Positions 50,032-59,142 are shown, counted from the stretch's first letter. The stretch is 64,000 bases of DNA from Chryseobacterium ureilyticum (GCF_900156735.1 NZ_FTOL01000002.1:124001-188000); one strand, 5' to 3'. Notes: generated from the sequence alone by a model not told the origin. A program made the numbers and translations.

Positions 50032-52887
50032 TTATTTTACAATTGCTGCACCAGCCACTTCTACTTTAGCGTCTGCCTTTGCTGTTTTTTCCCAACCATC
50101 TTCCGGCATTAGCATTGCTACCACCCTTCCTTTGGTAAGGTATTTTTTAGCAACATCCTGCAGGTCTTTTACAGTCAGTGCTTTTACTTTATCCTGATAA
50201 CTCAGAACATCATATTTGTCACTTCCATCCAATTGGTTTTTAACAAGTGAATTCATCCAGAACATATTGTCTTTCAGTTCTGTTTTGTAATCATTGTATT
50301 CTCCTTCTTTGTATTTATCCAGATCTTTCTGTTCAGGACCTTTATCTATCAGCTTCTGAAGTTCTGTAACGGCACTTTTTGTAAGTTTTTCAGCATTTTC
50401 AGGACCACAAGGGAAACTGATACTGAAATTATAAGCCCCAAATGGAACCTTGCTCATATTTCCTCTGGCACCTCCACCATAAATACCGCTTTCGTCTTCT
50501 CTTAACTTTTCTATCACCTTGATGGTTGCTACTTCTCCTAGTGCAGATAAAGCAAGTGCTTCTTTCTCGTTGTAAGGAGTTTCACCACTATAAGAGATGG
50601 TCACCATACTTTTAGGATCTTTACCTTTTTTATATACTTTGGTATAATCTCCGGTTAATTGTCTGTATCCTGTATCTTTGAATGCAGCAGCTTTTCCTGA
50701 TGATGGCAAACTGGCAATGTATTGTAAAACTTCATTCTTGAATTTCGCTTCATCAATATTTCCTACGAAATAGAACTGAAAGTTCCCTGCATTGGCAAAT
50801 TTTTCTTTATAAATATCATAAGCCTTCTTATAATCTGTATTTGCCCAGTCTTTTTCAAGTGGGAAAAGACCGATAAATCTAGGATTTTTCTGATTCATGA
50901 ATTTTGCGTGCTCATTGGAAAAGTATGCCTGTGGATTAGATAGCAGGTTATTCAACATTGCAGATTGCTTTTCTTTATAAGCATTAAATGAAGCGGGATT
51001 GTAATTTAAGCTTGTAAAATAAGCATACATCAACTCCATCGCTGTTCCTAAATCCTTTTGAGTGGTCTTTCCTGAAATTCCTTCGAAAAGAGTAGATATC
51101 ATTGGATTCACGCTTACTTGTTTTCCTGCAAGATAATTGGTAAGATCTGCTTTGGAAACCCCTCCTACTCCAGCTTCAGATAAAGCACCAAAAGCAAATT
51201 GTGTTTTATTGTAATCAGCATCAGGAATAATAGAATTTCCACCTAAGTTCCTTGCCGTAAACACGATCTCATCATCTTTAAAATCAGTTTTCTTGAAAGT
51301 TACTTTAGCTCCGTTGTTTAAAGTCCAGGTTGTCGTTCCAAGTTTTGCATCTGTTTCTGTTTTGGTAATCTGTCCTTCAGATTTGAAAGGCTTGATCAGA
51401 TTTTTAATTGCAGCTTTTTCCTCATAAGGTTTAAGATCTGCCATTTTCACGGCATCAAAAGTACTCAGAACCATTGCTTCTGTAGGCATAGAAATATTAT
51501 CTTTCTTAGGACCTGTGATGATGATAACCCGGCTGTCATCTTTTACCATTTTCTTGATCACCTCATTAGTTTGTGCAAGAGTAACAGTTGGTAAGAAAGA
51601 TTTGGCACCCTCATATTCCCATGCAATTCCCGGAATTGGTTCCTGCTCCAGGAAGTTTCTCACATATTCATCTACCAGCATATCACTTTCTGTCTTATCC
51701 CTGTTGTTATAAGATTTTTCAAGATTGGAAAGCACCTGAGATTTTGCCCTGTCAAGTTCAGATTGAGTAAAACCAAACCTTTTTGCTCTTTCTACTTCTT
51801 CCAGTAAAACCTTTAATGCATTCAGCTGACTTCCTTCTTTTACCATTGCAAACCCCTGGAAAGCTTCTTTGCTTCTGGCATAAGTTCCACCATGATAGAC
51901 AGAACCAAAGGTAAACGGAGGATTGGTAGAGTTGATAAGTTCTCTCAATCTGTTATTGATCATCGCAGTTGAAAGATTCTCGATAATACTCTGGTTGTAC
52001 TGTTCAACAGTAACATCAGGTTTATAAGCTCCTGCATCTTTCATGATAAACTGAACCATAGAGTTTGTGGCATCCGGATCAGTTTCAACAGCTACTAATG
52101 TTTCGTTATGATTGGGAAGGTCAAAAGATTTTCTTTCTCTAGGTTTTGAAGGATTTTTATATTTACTGAAGTTATCTTTGATCTTCTTTTCAACTTCATC
52201 TACATTGATGTCTCCTACTACCACAATTGCCATCAGATCCGGTCTGTACCAATCCTGGTGAAACTTTCTGATCACATCCGGTTTGAAGTTTTCCAGAACT
52301 TCTTTTTTACCAATGGGCAACCTGTCAGCATATTGAGATTTATATAATAGTTTCGGAAGATATTTATCCATCATCCTTTTGTCTGCTCCAAGACCTAATC
52401 TTAGTTCTTCCAATACTACTCCTCTTTCTTTATTGATCTGCTCATCAGAAAGGGTAGCATTAAAAGCCCAGTCTTCCATAACCTTTAATCCTGCATCCAG
52501 ATTTCCGGGCTTATCTAATGGAACAGGAAGCATATAAACGGTTTCATCAAAACTGGTATAAGCATTAAGGTGTTGTCCGAATTTAACCCCGATAGACTGT
52601 AAAAAGTCAACTAATTTATTATCCGGAAAGTTTTTAGTTCCATTGAAGTTCATATGCTCCATAAAGTGAGCAAGACCTCTTTGGTTTTCATCCTCAAGAA
52701 TAGATCCGGCATTGATAGCCAGACGGAAATCTACTTTTTTCTCAGGTAACGTGTTTTTTTTGATGTAGTACTTCATTCCGTTGGAAAGGGTACCGATTCT
52801 TACAGATGCATCCACAGGGATATTCTGCCCAAAGGCATTTGTGGACATCAGGAAGATGACCGCAAATGAAGATAATACTTTTTTCAT
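50032..52887 (-). CDS. secreted M16 family metallopeptidase (pitrilysin-like, two halves)
   Basis: 951 residues with a signal peptide (MKKVLSSFAVIFLMSTNAFG). The inverted zinc motif HxxEH is intact at 74-78 (HFMEH); the distal Glu is expected about 75 residues later. The protein holds both an active M16 half and a second, inactive-looking half, as in pitrilysin and insulinase. It likely degrades peptides in the periplasm. The terminator at 52992-53017 separates it from the LolA-like gene, so it has its own promoter. Confidence 0.92.
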   Translation of the reverse strand: MKKVLSSFAVIFLMSTNAFGQNIPVDASVRIGTLSNGMKYYIKKNTLPEKKVDFRLAINAGSILEDENQRGLAHFMEHMNFNGTKNFPDNKLVDFLQSIGVKFGQHLNAYTSFDETVYMLPVPLDKPGNLDAGLKVMEDWAFNATLSDEQINKERGVVLEELRLGLGADKRMMDKYLPKLLYKSQYADRLPIGKKEVLENFKPDVIRKFHQDWYRPDLMAIVVVGDINVDEVEKKIKDNFSKYKNPSKPRERKSFDLPNHNETLVAVETDPDATNSMVQFIMKDAGAYKPDVTVEQYNQSIIENLSTAMINNRLRELINSTNPPFTFGSVYHGGTYARSKEAFQGFAMVKEGSQLNALKVLLEEVERAKRFGFTQSELDRAKSQVLSNLEKSYNNRDKTESDMLVDEYVRNFLEQEPIPGIAWEYEGAKSFLPTVTLAQTNEVIKKMVKDDSRVIIITGPKKDNISMPTEAMVLSTFDAVKMADLKPYEEKAAIKNLIKPFKSEGQITKTETDAKLGTTTWTLNNGAKVTFKKTDFKDDEIVFTARNLGGNSIIPDADYNKTQFAFGALSEAGVGGVSKADLTNYLAGKQVSVNPMISTLFEGISGKTTQKDLGTAMELMYAYFTSLNYNPASFNAYKEKQSAMLNNLLSNPQAYFSNEHAKFMNQKNPRFIGLFPLEKDWANTDYKKAYDIYKEKFANAGNFQFYFVGNIDEAKFKNEVLQYIASLPSSGKAAAFKDTGYRQLTGDYTKVYKKGKDPKSMVTISYSGETPYNEKEALALSALGEVATIKVIEKLREDESGIYGGGARGNMSKVPFGAYNFSISFPCGPENAEKLTKSAVTELQKLIDKGPEQKDLDKYKEGEYNDYKTELKDNMFWMNSLVKNQLDGSDKYDVLSYQDKVKALTVKDLQDVAKKYLTKGRVVAMLMPEDGWEKTAKADAKVEVAGAAIVK

Positions 52888-52991
52888 GTTATTTGATTTT
52901 ATTTACGTGCTAAAAGTATCAATTATTCACAACGTGAAGAAATCCGGAAATTCATATTATAGTTAAATTCAAGTTAAAATTATTCATGCAT

Positions 52992-53017
52992 AAAAAAAAC
53001 CGGATATTCTCCGGTTT
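52992..53017 (-). terminator. intrinsic terminator after the LolA-like gene
   Basis: 8-bp stem AAACCGGA / TCCGGTTT, U tract on the minus strand. Confidence 0.8.
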
Positions 53018-53039
53018 TTATATAATAAGAAACTAATTG

Positions 53040-53726
53040 TTATTTAAAATCAGCATCCGTAACGCCGGAGTTGATCACGATCTTAGTTGTTTTGATACTT
53101 ACTTTCTGTCCTGATCCTTCAGCCTCTACGTCAGCTGGAAATTTCATGCCATCAACAGTCATATAACTTTTTATGATTACGGTTCCTTCTCCTGCAATGG
53201 TTTTATATAAAAGTCCGGTAGCTGCATCAAAATAGAACTTCCCTTTACCTGATGAAAGTACATTATAGTCTTTTCCATCTAATTTTTCTACATTCACATT
53301 GTCAAAGGTTGTTCCTTCAAATGCTAATGCATCTACAGGTTTTCCTTTTTTCATTTCAGCAATTTTATCTGCAGGAATATCTATTTTGGTTCCCATCTGA
53401 TCAAAATATCCTTTCTCACCATCAAAAAGCTGAACCATCTGCTGTCCCATCAATGACTGTACAGACTTAAATTTATTTCCTAATCTTTTAGTTGACATAG
53501 TAATTTCCATTTTCTGAGCACTCATCGTGTTTTCAGTAATAATAGATTTTACACCATCTAATTTATCTTTACCACCTAATGCTTTGAAATATTTGTCTAT
53601 TACTTCGTTTGCTGTTAGCTTCGACTTCGCAGTTTCTGTTTTTACAGAAGCGGCATCTTTCTTCTGAGCTGATGCCGGAACAGAGAAAAGTACGGCACAG
53701 AAAAATGGAATGATGATCTTTTTCAT
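53040..53726 (-). CDS. periplasmic LolA/LolB-like protein
   Basis: 228 residues with a signal peptide ending ASAQ. After a Lys/Ala-rich linker comes TANEVIDKYFKALGGKDKL, which opens a beta-rich domain also found at the C-terminus of many Bacteroidetes M16 peptidases and outer-membrane lipoprotein carriers. The remaining strands (KLDGKDYNVLSSGKGKFYFD, TGLLYKTIAGEG) form a half barrel like LolA. It lies next to an M16 gene, suggesting a split version of the same pair. Exact role unknown. Confidence 0.75.
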   Translation of the reverse strand: MKKIIIPFFCAVLFSVPASAQKKDAASVKTETAKSKLTANEVIDKYFKALGGKDKLDGVKSIITENTMSAQKMEITMSTKRLGNKFKSVQSLMGQQMVQLFDGEKGYFDQMGTKIDIPADKIAEMKKGKPVDALAFEGTTFDNVNVEKLDGKDYNVLSSGKGKFYFDAATGLLYKTIAGEGTVIIKSYMTVDGMKFPADVEAEGSGQKVSIKTTKIVINSGVTDADFK

Positions 53727-53840
53727 AAATATAAAGTTTAGGTAGTAAATATAGGAATATTGACGGACATACCTAAATTATGAATGATGAGGAATAAATA
53801 ATAAGTAAAGAATAACTGTAAAATAAAGGAATTTTTAAAT

Positions 53841-53870
53841 AAAAAAACCGCCAAAAAAATTGACGGTTTT
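53841..53870 (-). terminator. intrinsic terminator after tig
   Basis: 11-bp stem AAAACCGTCAA / TTGGCGGTTTT (one G-U pair) with a U tract on the minus strand. Confidence 0.8.
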
Positions 53871-53893
53871 CAAATATTTATATCTGTATATAA

Positions 53894-55228
53894 TTATTTC
53901 TTAAGTTCTTCTAAAAATTCGTCGTGAGAAATTTTAGTTTCTTTTTTGCTAGCTTTTTCAAGAATAACATCTTTTAGTTTAGCCATAGCAACTTCAGAAG
54001 AGATCTGTCTTACTTGCTCCTGATCTTTTAACATCTCAACAGCATATTTCTGGATTTCTTCATCACCTAAGTGGTGAATTCCGTAGATTGCTAATTGGTT
54101 TTTCACTAATTGCTCAGCTTGTGCCAATACATCAGCATAGTCAAGGTTGATTTCGTTATCAGTCATCAATTTACCTTCGATGATCTGGTATCTCAATTGG
54201 TTTTTCTCAGCTTCAAGGATTTCTTTAGCCTGATCTTCAGACTGGATATTCTGGTTAGAGAACATTAACCATTTTACTAAGAAAGTTTCAGGAAGAGATA
54301 CTTCTTCTTTTTCAGTAACTTGCTCCAATACTTTATTCACGAAGTGAACGTCAGCATTCTGTTGGAAATACTCGTCTAATTCAGTTTTCACTTTATCTTT
54401 AAGCTCATCTTCAGACTTGATGTTTCCTTCTCCGTATACTTTGTCGAATAAATCTTGGTTAAGCTCAGCTAAGTTTAATGAATAGAAGTCTTTTACTTTT
54501 ACTTCTACTTCATTGTGGTGTAGGTGCTCTACTTCTTCTTTGCTGAATCCTAATTCTTTAGCTAATTCTTCATCACCTGCAAGAGTTTCTTTAGTTACTT
54601 TTACAGAACCGTCCATTTTTAAAGCTTTTACTAATTTGAAAGCTTCTTTGTTTTCAGCTGTAACAGTAACGTTCTTTGGGTGGTGGTGGTGCTCTCCTTC
54701 AGCATCCTCTTCTACTACCTGAGAAACTTCTAAAGAAACGTAAGAATCTTTAGTGATTTTATCTTGAGGAACTTGTTCAGCGAAACGCTTCTGCATGTTT
54801 TCAATGCTCTTGCTGATTTCTTTGTCTGAAGCTTCTACTTTATAGTGAGGAGCCTCATATTTAGCTAAGTCTATAGTGAATGCAGGCTCATATCCTACTT
54901 CGAAAGCAACTGTTACCTGATCAGCGTTGTAATCTAATTCGTTTACTGGCTGAGGAATCGGCTGACCAACTAATCTTAACTTGTTTTCGTTAACATAGCT
55001 GTTCAAAGCATCAGAAACCTGTCTGTTGATTTCTTCAAATGCAATTCCTGCTTCATATTGTTTTTTAACCATACTTAAAGGCACTTTCCCTTTTCTGAAT
55101 CCAGGAACTTGCGCATTTTTAGCATAATTAATCAATTGCTTCTCTACTTTTTCTTTGTAGTCAGATTTCTCCAATGTTACAGTAAGTAATGCACTTACAT
55201 CATCATGGTTTTGTGCGGTAACCTTCAT
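53894..55228 (-). CDS. tig: trigger factor, ribosome-associated chaperone
   Basis: 444 residues. The ribosome-docking signature GFRKGKVP (43-50) lies in the N-terminal domain; the FKBP-like domain is around 155-250 and the helical chaperone domain follows. The FKBP domain is diverged and carries two His-rich stretches: EGEHHHHPKN (177-186) and EHLHH (234-238). The proline isomerase site looks poorly conserved, so it may be chiefly a holdase. Cytoplasmic, at the ribosome exit tunnel. A perfect -7 box (55251-55258) lies 22 nt before the ATG. Confidence 0.93.
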   Translation of the reverse strand: MKVTAQNHDDVSALLTVTLEKSDYKEKVEKQLINYAKNAQVPGFRKGKVPLSMVKKQYEAGIAFEEINRQVSDALNSYVNENKLRLVGQPIPQPVNELDYNADQVTVAFEVGYEPAFTIDLAKYEAPHYKVEASDKEISKSIENMQKRFAEQVPQDKITKDSYVSLEVSQVVEEDAEGEHHHHPKNVTVTAENKEAFKLVKALKMDGSVKVTKETLAGDEELAKELGFSKEEVEHLHHNEVEVKVKDFYSLNLAELNQDLFDKVYGEGNIKSEDELKDKVKTELDEYFQQNADVHFVNKVLEQVTEKEEVSLPETFLVKWLMFSNQNIQSEDQAKEILEAEKNQLRYQIIEGKLMTDNEINLDYADVLAQAEQLVKNQLAIYGIHHLGDEEIQKYAVEMLKDQEQVRQISSEVAMAKLKDVILEKASKKETKISHDEFLEELKK

Positions 55229-55250
55229 TATCGATTAAAATTTTAGGTTG

Positions 55251-55258
55251 CAAAAATA
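55251..55258 (-). promoter_or_regulatory. -7 promoter element of tig
   Basis: TATTTTTG on the minus strand, 22 nt before the start codon. Confidence 0.5.
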
Positions 55259-55316
55259 TGAATTTTTTATGAAAATCACCCATTTAAAATCAACTAATAC
55301 AGCCAAATATTGTTAA

Positions 55317-55347
55317 ATAAAAAAACCACTGAAAAAATCAGTGGTTT
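55317..55347 (-). terminator. intrinsic terminator after the His-rich lipoprotein gene
   Basis: 10-bp stem AAACCACTGA / TCAGTGGTTT, with a U tract on the minus strand. Confidence 0.8.
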
Positions 55348-55373
55348 ACCAAATTTAATATGATGATATGTAG

Positions 55374-55401
55374 GTCCTTTTCCCGAAAGGACTTTTTTTT
55401 T
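55374..55401 (+). terminator. plus-strand hairpin with T run (no known gene before it)
   Basis: GTCCTTT / AAAGGAC stem with a nine-T run on the plus strand. The genes on both sides run on the minus strand, so its purpose is not clear; it ends 3 nt before the stop of the lipoprotein gene. Confidence 0.45.
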
Positions 55402-55404
55402 CAA

Positions 55405-55956
55405 TTAATGAAAATCTATAGCGATATCTACGTCACTTTCTCCTCCTACAGTACTTCCAAGCTGGTTATCCGGTGAAGGCGAGTTATCATTTACAGCACT
55501 AGCTCCGTGTACAAGAACAATCTGTACTTTGCCGGCTGCAGCTGTTGCTACAGTCCATTCTGTCTTAAGACCTAATTTTTTACCATCCGTTCTTACTACA
55601 TCATCGGCAGCTCTTTTTACTTTTACATCTGCTCCTGTAAATTTATAGGTAACAAAATGCATATCTTTTTCTTCTATAATCTCTTCAGCATCATGATAAT
55701 GGTCATCATGTTTAATCTGAAAATTAACATCTACAGCATAGGTAGCTCCCTGAGTTAAATGAAAATGATCTAAAGTCTGCCCGTTAGTAACCGTTACTTT
55801 CTGTGATTTTCCATCAGCTTTGTTCGTTAAAGTGACCACTACCTGTCCTACTTCTTCATGCTCGTGAATATCTTCAGGAATATCATTCCCGTCACGACAA
55901 GAAAATAATAATACAGCTGCGAATAATAAAAGTGATATGTTGAATATTTTTTTCAT
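55405..55956 (-). CDS. His-rich lipoprotein of a metal-acquisition locus
   Basis: 183 residues. Type II signal peptide with LLFSC (Cys20). The mature part contains His clusters: HEH (31-33), HFH (64-66) and HDDHYHD (83-89), with two beta-rich repeats (QVVVTLTNKADGKSQKVTV). It lies 27 nt after the TonB-receptor stop... that is, directly downstream of it on the same strand. The His pattern suggests a surface or periplasmic binder of zinc or copper that works with the receptor. No family name recognised. Confidence 0.72.
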   Translation of the reverse strand: MKKIFNISLLLFAAVLLFSCRDGNDIPEDIHEHEEVGQVVVTLTNKADGKSQKVTVTNGQTLDHFHLTQGATYAVDVNFQIKHDDHYHDAEEIIEEKDMHFVTYKFTGADVKVKRAADDVVRTDGKKLGLKTEWTVATAAAGKVQIVLVHGASAVNDNSPSPDNQLGSTVGGESDVDIAIDFH

Positions 55957-55983
55957 TTTAATTTAAATTTTAAATAATAAGAG

Positions 55984-58368
55984 TTAAAAATTGTATTTAA
56001 GAGTAACCACAAAGTTTCTTCCTGGTTCCGGCATATAATATCTTAGTCTGTTAAGATATTCCTTGTACTCTTTGTTAAAAATGTTGTTGATTCTGAAATT
56101 CAGATTCATGTTTTTGAATAGATCTGCACCAATAGATGCGTGAAATATTGAAAATCCGGCAGGAGGTGTACTGTAATCTATTATTTTAGTCACCCACTCG
56201 CCATCTTCTATCAACTGTACCGGCTGATCCCTGATCGGGAAGCGATTTTGTTTGAAAGAATTTTCATTTTCCAGTCTGATATAAAAATTGGATGGTTTAT
56301 TCAGTTTAAATTCCAGTGAGTTTCTAAGACTCATCGGCATCATCAGAATAAGAGGTTCATTATTGGTTAAATCATCTCCTCTCAATGCACTGAAGCCGGT
56401 TGTCCATTTCAGATTATCCGAAATACTAAGCTGTGCATCGGCGTCTATTCCGTACATTCTGGCTTTCACCTGCTGATAAGTCCAAACAGCAAAAGTTCCT
56501 CTGCTGGTATTCTGAATTTCTGTAGGAATTTGATTGATAAAACTATCAGAAAATATGACGTACGGATTGGCTTCTATCTGAAGTCCTTTCAAAACATTGA
56601 AACGCCCTGTCAATGAAAGGTTAGCATTATAAATCTCTTCTTTTTTGATTCTCAAATCTCCTTTTTCAATGATTGCAGCAGAATGGTGAAGCCCGTCTGC
56701 AAATAATTCTGCGGGGTTCGGTGTTCTACTCATTCTTGAAAAATTAAATTTGATATCAAAGTCTTTGGAAGGATTATAATTCAACCCAACATTTGCTGAA
56801 AAATTATGATAATCAAAAATAGGACGTGATAAAGTTCTGCTTCCGCTTTCAGCAATATAAAACTGAGGGAAAACGTCTGCATATTTATCATTCCATTCTT
56901 TGGAATCATAATATTTATAGGAGTCATATCTACTGAAATCATATCTTACACCGGCTTCAGCATTCAATTTTGGAGTAAAACGGTATTTAAATACAGAAAA
57001 AGCTCCTGCATCATAACGGTAATAATCCGGAATCAAACGTCTGACTTCTGTTGCCGGATTGGGATAATTATCCTGAAAACCTGCAGAAATCCCACTTTCA
57101 AGGCTCCATTTTGAACGTTCGATAAGATGGGTAAGACTTGCTGAATGACTAATCAGCCTTAAATCCATCGAAGGAGTATCTTTAAGATTTCCTTTTCTGA
57201 TATCATATTCTCTACGTTTGTTCAACTGGAAACTGTATTGAAAAGTAATTTTCCCGAAATCTGCAAAGCGTTTATAGGCTGAAATTTTCGCAATATGATG
57301 TTCTACTTTCTGCTTAGGATATCCGATGTCATAGCTGAAATCATCAAGGAAATAAGGCTGCCCCAGATTCATTGCACGATAAATATCCGCGCCACTTCCA
57401 AGGTGAGCTCCTCTATAGATACCGAATTCCTGATTAATTCCGCTGTAAGAAACATCAAATCCCTGCATAAACCCATGATTTCCGAATGAAAAGTTGAATG
57501 AATTCATTTCTGCACCCGTATTTTGAAGGGTATGGTGCGGAATATAGATATCTCCTAGCTTTTTATAGCTACCTCCTGCTTTTACAAACCATTCGTTTTC
57601 CCAGGATTTTAATGCATTTGCAGAAATTTCAGCTCCTCTTCCGTTAGAAATCCCTGATAATTTAATATTTCCCATCAGAGTATCTTTCTTTGGAGGAATT
57701 GCTGGTTCCAGAAGTACAACTCCCGCTACTCCATCGTTTCCATATTTCAGTGCGGAAGCTCCTTTGATCACATCAATATGCTCAAAGTCATTCACATCTA
57801 CATTGGGTGCATGCTCTGCTCCCCATTCCTGTTCTGCCAGCTTCACACCGTTATTCATAATGGAAATACGACTTCCATAAAGACCGTGAATAACAGGTTT
57901 TGTAATATTATTCCCTGTTTTCAGTACGGCAACCCCTGAAATTTTAGCAAGGATATTTCCGAGATTTTCTGTAGAATTCCTTTCAATATCAGTTTTATCC
58001 AAGGTTTTCATCATTACGGAACCTTTATTTTTATGGCTTCCGTGTATGGTGATGGTTTCAATGTCACCCGTATGGTGTTCAAGGGTAATACTGATGTGAA
58101 GATCCTTATCAACTCCTATATTTTCAGTATAATCATTGCAATCAGGATGTTTGGCAATGAGTGTATACTTCCCTGCAGGGATCATATTGAAGGAAAATGT
58201 TCCTTTTTTATCTGTTCTTGCTGTAAAGTTCCCGATTTTAACCACCGCATTTTCAAGCATGGTTTTATCATGAAAATCCTGAACGGTTCCCTGTACAGTG
58301 TAAGTTTTCTGTGCACTTGTAAATACTGATCCACAAAAGATCAGCAGCAGGCAATATATCAATTTCAT
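55984..58368 (-). CDS. TonB-dependent receptor, probable metal or metallophore importer
   Basis: 794 residues. Signal peptide (ending FTSAQ), carboxypeptidase-regulatory-like domain (YTVQGTVQDFHDKTMLENAVV), plug with ISGVAVLKTGNNITKPVIHG and IDVIKGASALKYGNDGVAG, then a 22-strand barrel ending in Phe. The barrel segment TPNPAELFADGLHHSAAIIEKGD resembles ZnuD-type zinc receptors. Gene neighbours are rich in His. Uptake is energised by TonB from the inner membrane. Zinc or copper is the likely cargo; not proven. Confidence 0.85.
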   Translation of the reverse strand: MKLIYCLLLIFCGSVFTSAQKTYTVQGTVQDFHDKTMLENAVVKIGNFTARTDKKGTFSFNMIPAGKYTLIAKHPDCNDYTENIGVDKDLHISITLEHHTGDIETITIHGSHKNKGSVMMKTLDKTDIERNSTENLGNILAKISGVAVLKTGNNITKPVIHGLYGSRISIMNNGVKLAEQEWGAEHAPNVDVNDFEHIDVIKGASALKYGNDGVAGVVLLEPAIPPKKDTLMGNIKLSGISNGRGAEISANALKSWENEWFVKAGGSYKKLGDIYIPHHTLQNTGAEMNSFNFSFGNHGFMQGFDVSYSGINQEFGIYRGAHLGSGADIYRAMNLGQPYFLDDFSYDIGYPKQKVEHHIAKISAYKRFADFGKITFQYSFQLNKRREYDIRKGNLKDTPSMDLRLISHSASLTHLIERSKWSLESGISAGFQDNYPNPATEVRRLIPDYYRYDAGAFSVFKYRFTPKLNAEAGVRYDFSRYDSYKYYDSKEWNDKYADVFPQFYIAESGSRTLSRPIFDYHNFSANVGLNYNPSKDFDIKFNFSRMSRTPNPAELFADGLHHSAAIIEKGDLRIKKEEIYNANLSLTGRFNVLKGLQIEANPYVIFSDSFINQIPTEIQNTSRGTFAVWTYQQVKARMYGIDADAQLSISDNLKWTTGFSALRGDDLTNNEPLILMMPMSLRNSLEFKLNKPSNFYIRLENENSFKQNRFPIRDQPVQLIEDGEWVTKIIDYSTPPAGFSIFHASIGADLFKNMNLNFRINNIFNKEYKEYLNRLRYYMPEPGRNFVVTLKYNF

Positions 58369-58385
58369 TGTAAATAGATTGATGG

Positions 58386-58409
58386 TATACCCCTTTATGG
58401 AAGGGTATA
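58386..58409 (-). promoter_or_regulatory. hairpin in the leader of the TonB-receptor mRNA
   Basis: TATACCC ... GGGTATA imperfect inverted repeat (8-9 pairs with G-U on the minus strand), ending 18 nt before the ATG at 58368. It may occlude ribosome access or be a protein-binding site. Confidence 0.4.
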
Positions 58410-58446
58410 TTTTTTCGTTAAAATTTATTGAATGGGTTAGACTTCC

Positions 58447-58468
58447 TTGTACGATGTATGATGTACAA
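58447..58468. promoter_or_regulatory. TTGTAC-N10-GTACAA inverted repeat upstream of the TonB receptor
   Basis: TTGTAC (58447-58452) and GTACAA (58463-58468), 10-nt spacer, about 79 nt before the receptor start. A possible operator of a metal-responsive regulator. It lies in the 273-nt gap 58369-58641, which otherwise holds no gene. Confidence 0.4.
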
Positions 58469-58641
58469 TAAGAATGTATTAATGAACAATAAAAAGGATG
58501 TTAAAATATTTGAATAAGTAAGTAACCGGATATTTACCCATTACAAACTGACCGCTGCTTTCTACAGCTTTAAATATTAAACTTCAGTTCTTGAACATTA
58601 AACTCTATGATATAGAGCTAAACCCAATAAGAATGTATTGA

Positions 58642-58995
58642 TTATGAAATTGCGGGTGGTCCGCGAAGTTGAAAAGTGAATTTGGTCTGAGACCAAATTT
58701 TCTCCTGAATGGCGATAATTTGCTCTACTTCGTGCGTATAATGCTCAAAGCTAAAGCTGAACTCTTCAGGAGCCAATGTATGCCCGGTAGCCAAAAAATG
58801 ACAAGCCAGACAGTCGCCAGCTTTCTCTTTAGGTGTAGCTTTCGTCATTGAATTTTCGACTTTCTTAATGTTGAATGCTTTAAAAAAGTCTGCTGATTCG
58901 TGATGGTGAAAGCTTTGAGAAAGCAGCGCGAGGAAATACACCCCAAACAATAGCCTGGAGATAAACCTTTTTAAGTTTCTGCTTTCTTTAATCAT
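58642..58995 (-). CDS. small CxxCH protein, first gene of the metal locus
   Basis: 117 residues with an N-terminal membrane segment (about 13-29). It is followed by HHHE (30-33) and CLACH (62-66), a CxxCH motif. It could attach haem but more likely binds metal, since no second cytochrome feature is present. It resembles the small DUF2946-like proteins that accompany copper or zinc loci in Gram-negative bacteria. The ATG lies only 4 nt after a perfect -7 box. Lead gene of the locus with the TonB receptor and His-rich lipoprotein. Confidence 0.7.
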   Translation of the reverse strand: MIKESRNLKRFISRLLFGVYFLALLSQSFHHHESADFFKAFNIKKVENSMTKATPKEKAGDCLACHFLATGHTLAPEEFSFSFEHYTHEVEQIIAIQEKIWSQTKFTFQLRGPPAIS

Positions 58996-58999
58996 TTTT

Positions 59000-59007
59000 C
59001 AAAATTA
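59000..59007 (-). promoter_or_regulatory. -7 promoter element 4 nt before the CxxCH gene
   Basis: TAATTTTG on the minus strand, then AAAA, then the ATG at 58995. Confidence 0.5.
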
Positions 59008-59100
59008 GGAAAATAATTTAATTTTCAGCCTAAACTTCCATTAAATTACTTTTACGATTTGCTAACAATACGTCGAAACATCTAAATATTTGTTACAAAA

Positions 59101-59136
59101 AAAAAGCTTCATCACTTTTGAGTTGATGAAGCTTTT
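59101..59136 (-). terminator. intrinsic terminator after the ABC-F gene
   Basis: 13-bp stem AAAAGCTTCATCA / TGATGAAGCTTTT, 9-nt loop, U tract on the minus strand. Confidence 0.85.
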
Positions 59137-59142
59137 ATATTT

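Noticed and set aside
58642..58995. c-type cytochrome because of CxxCH
   Set aside because: No distal haem ligand pattern or cytochrome fold; His-rich surroundings and the TonB receptor next to it favour metal binding.
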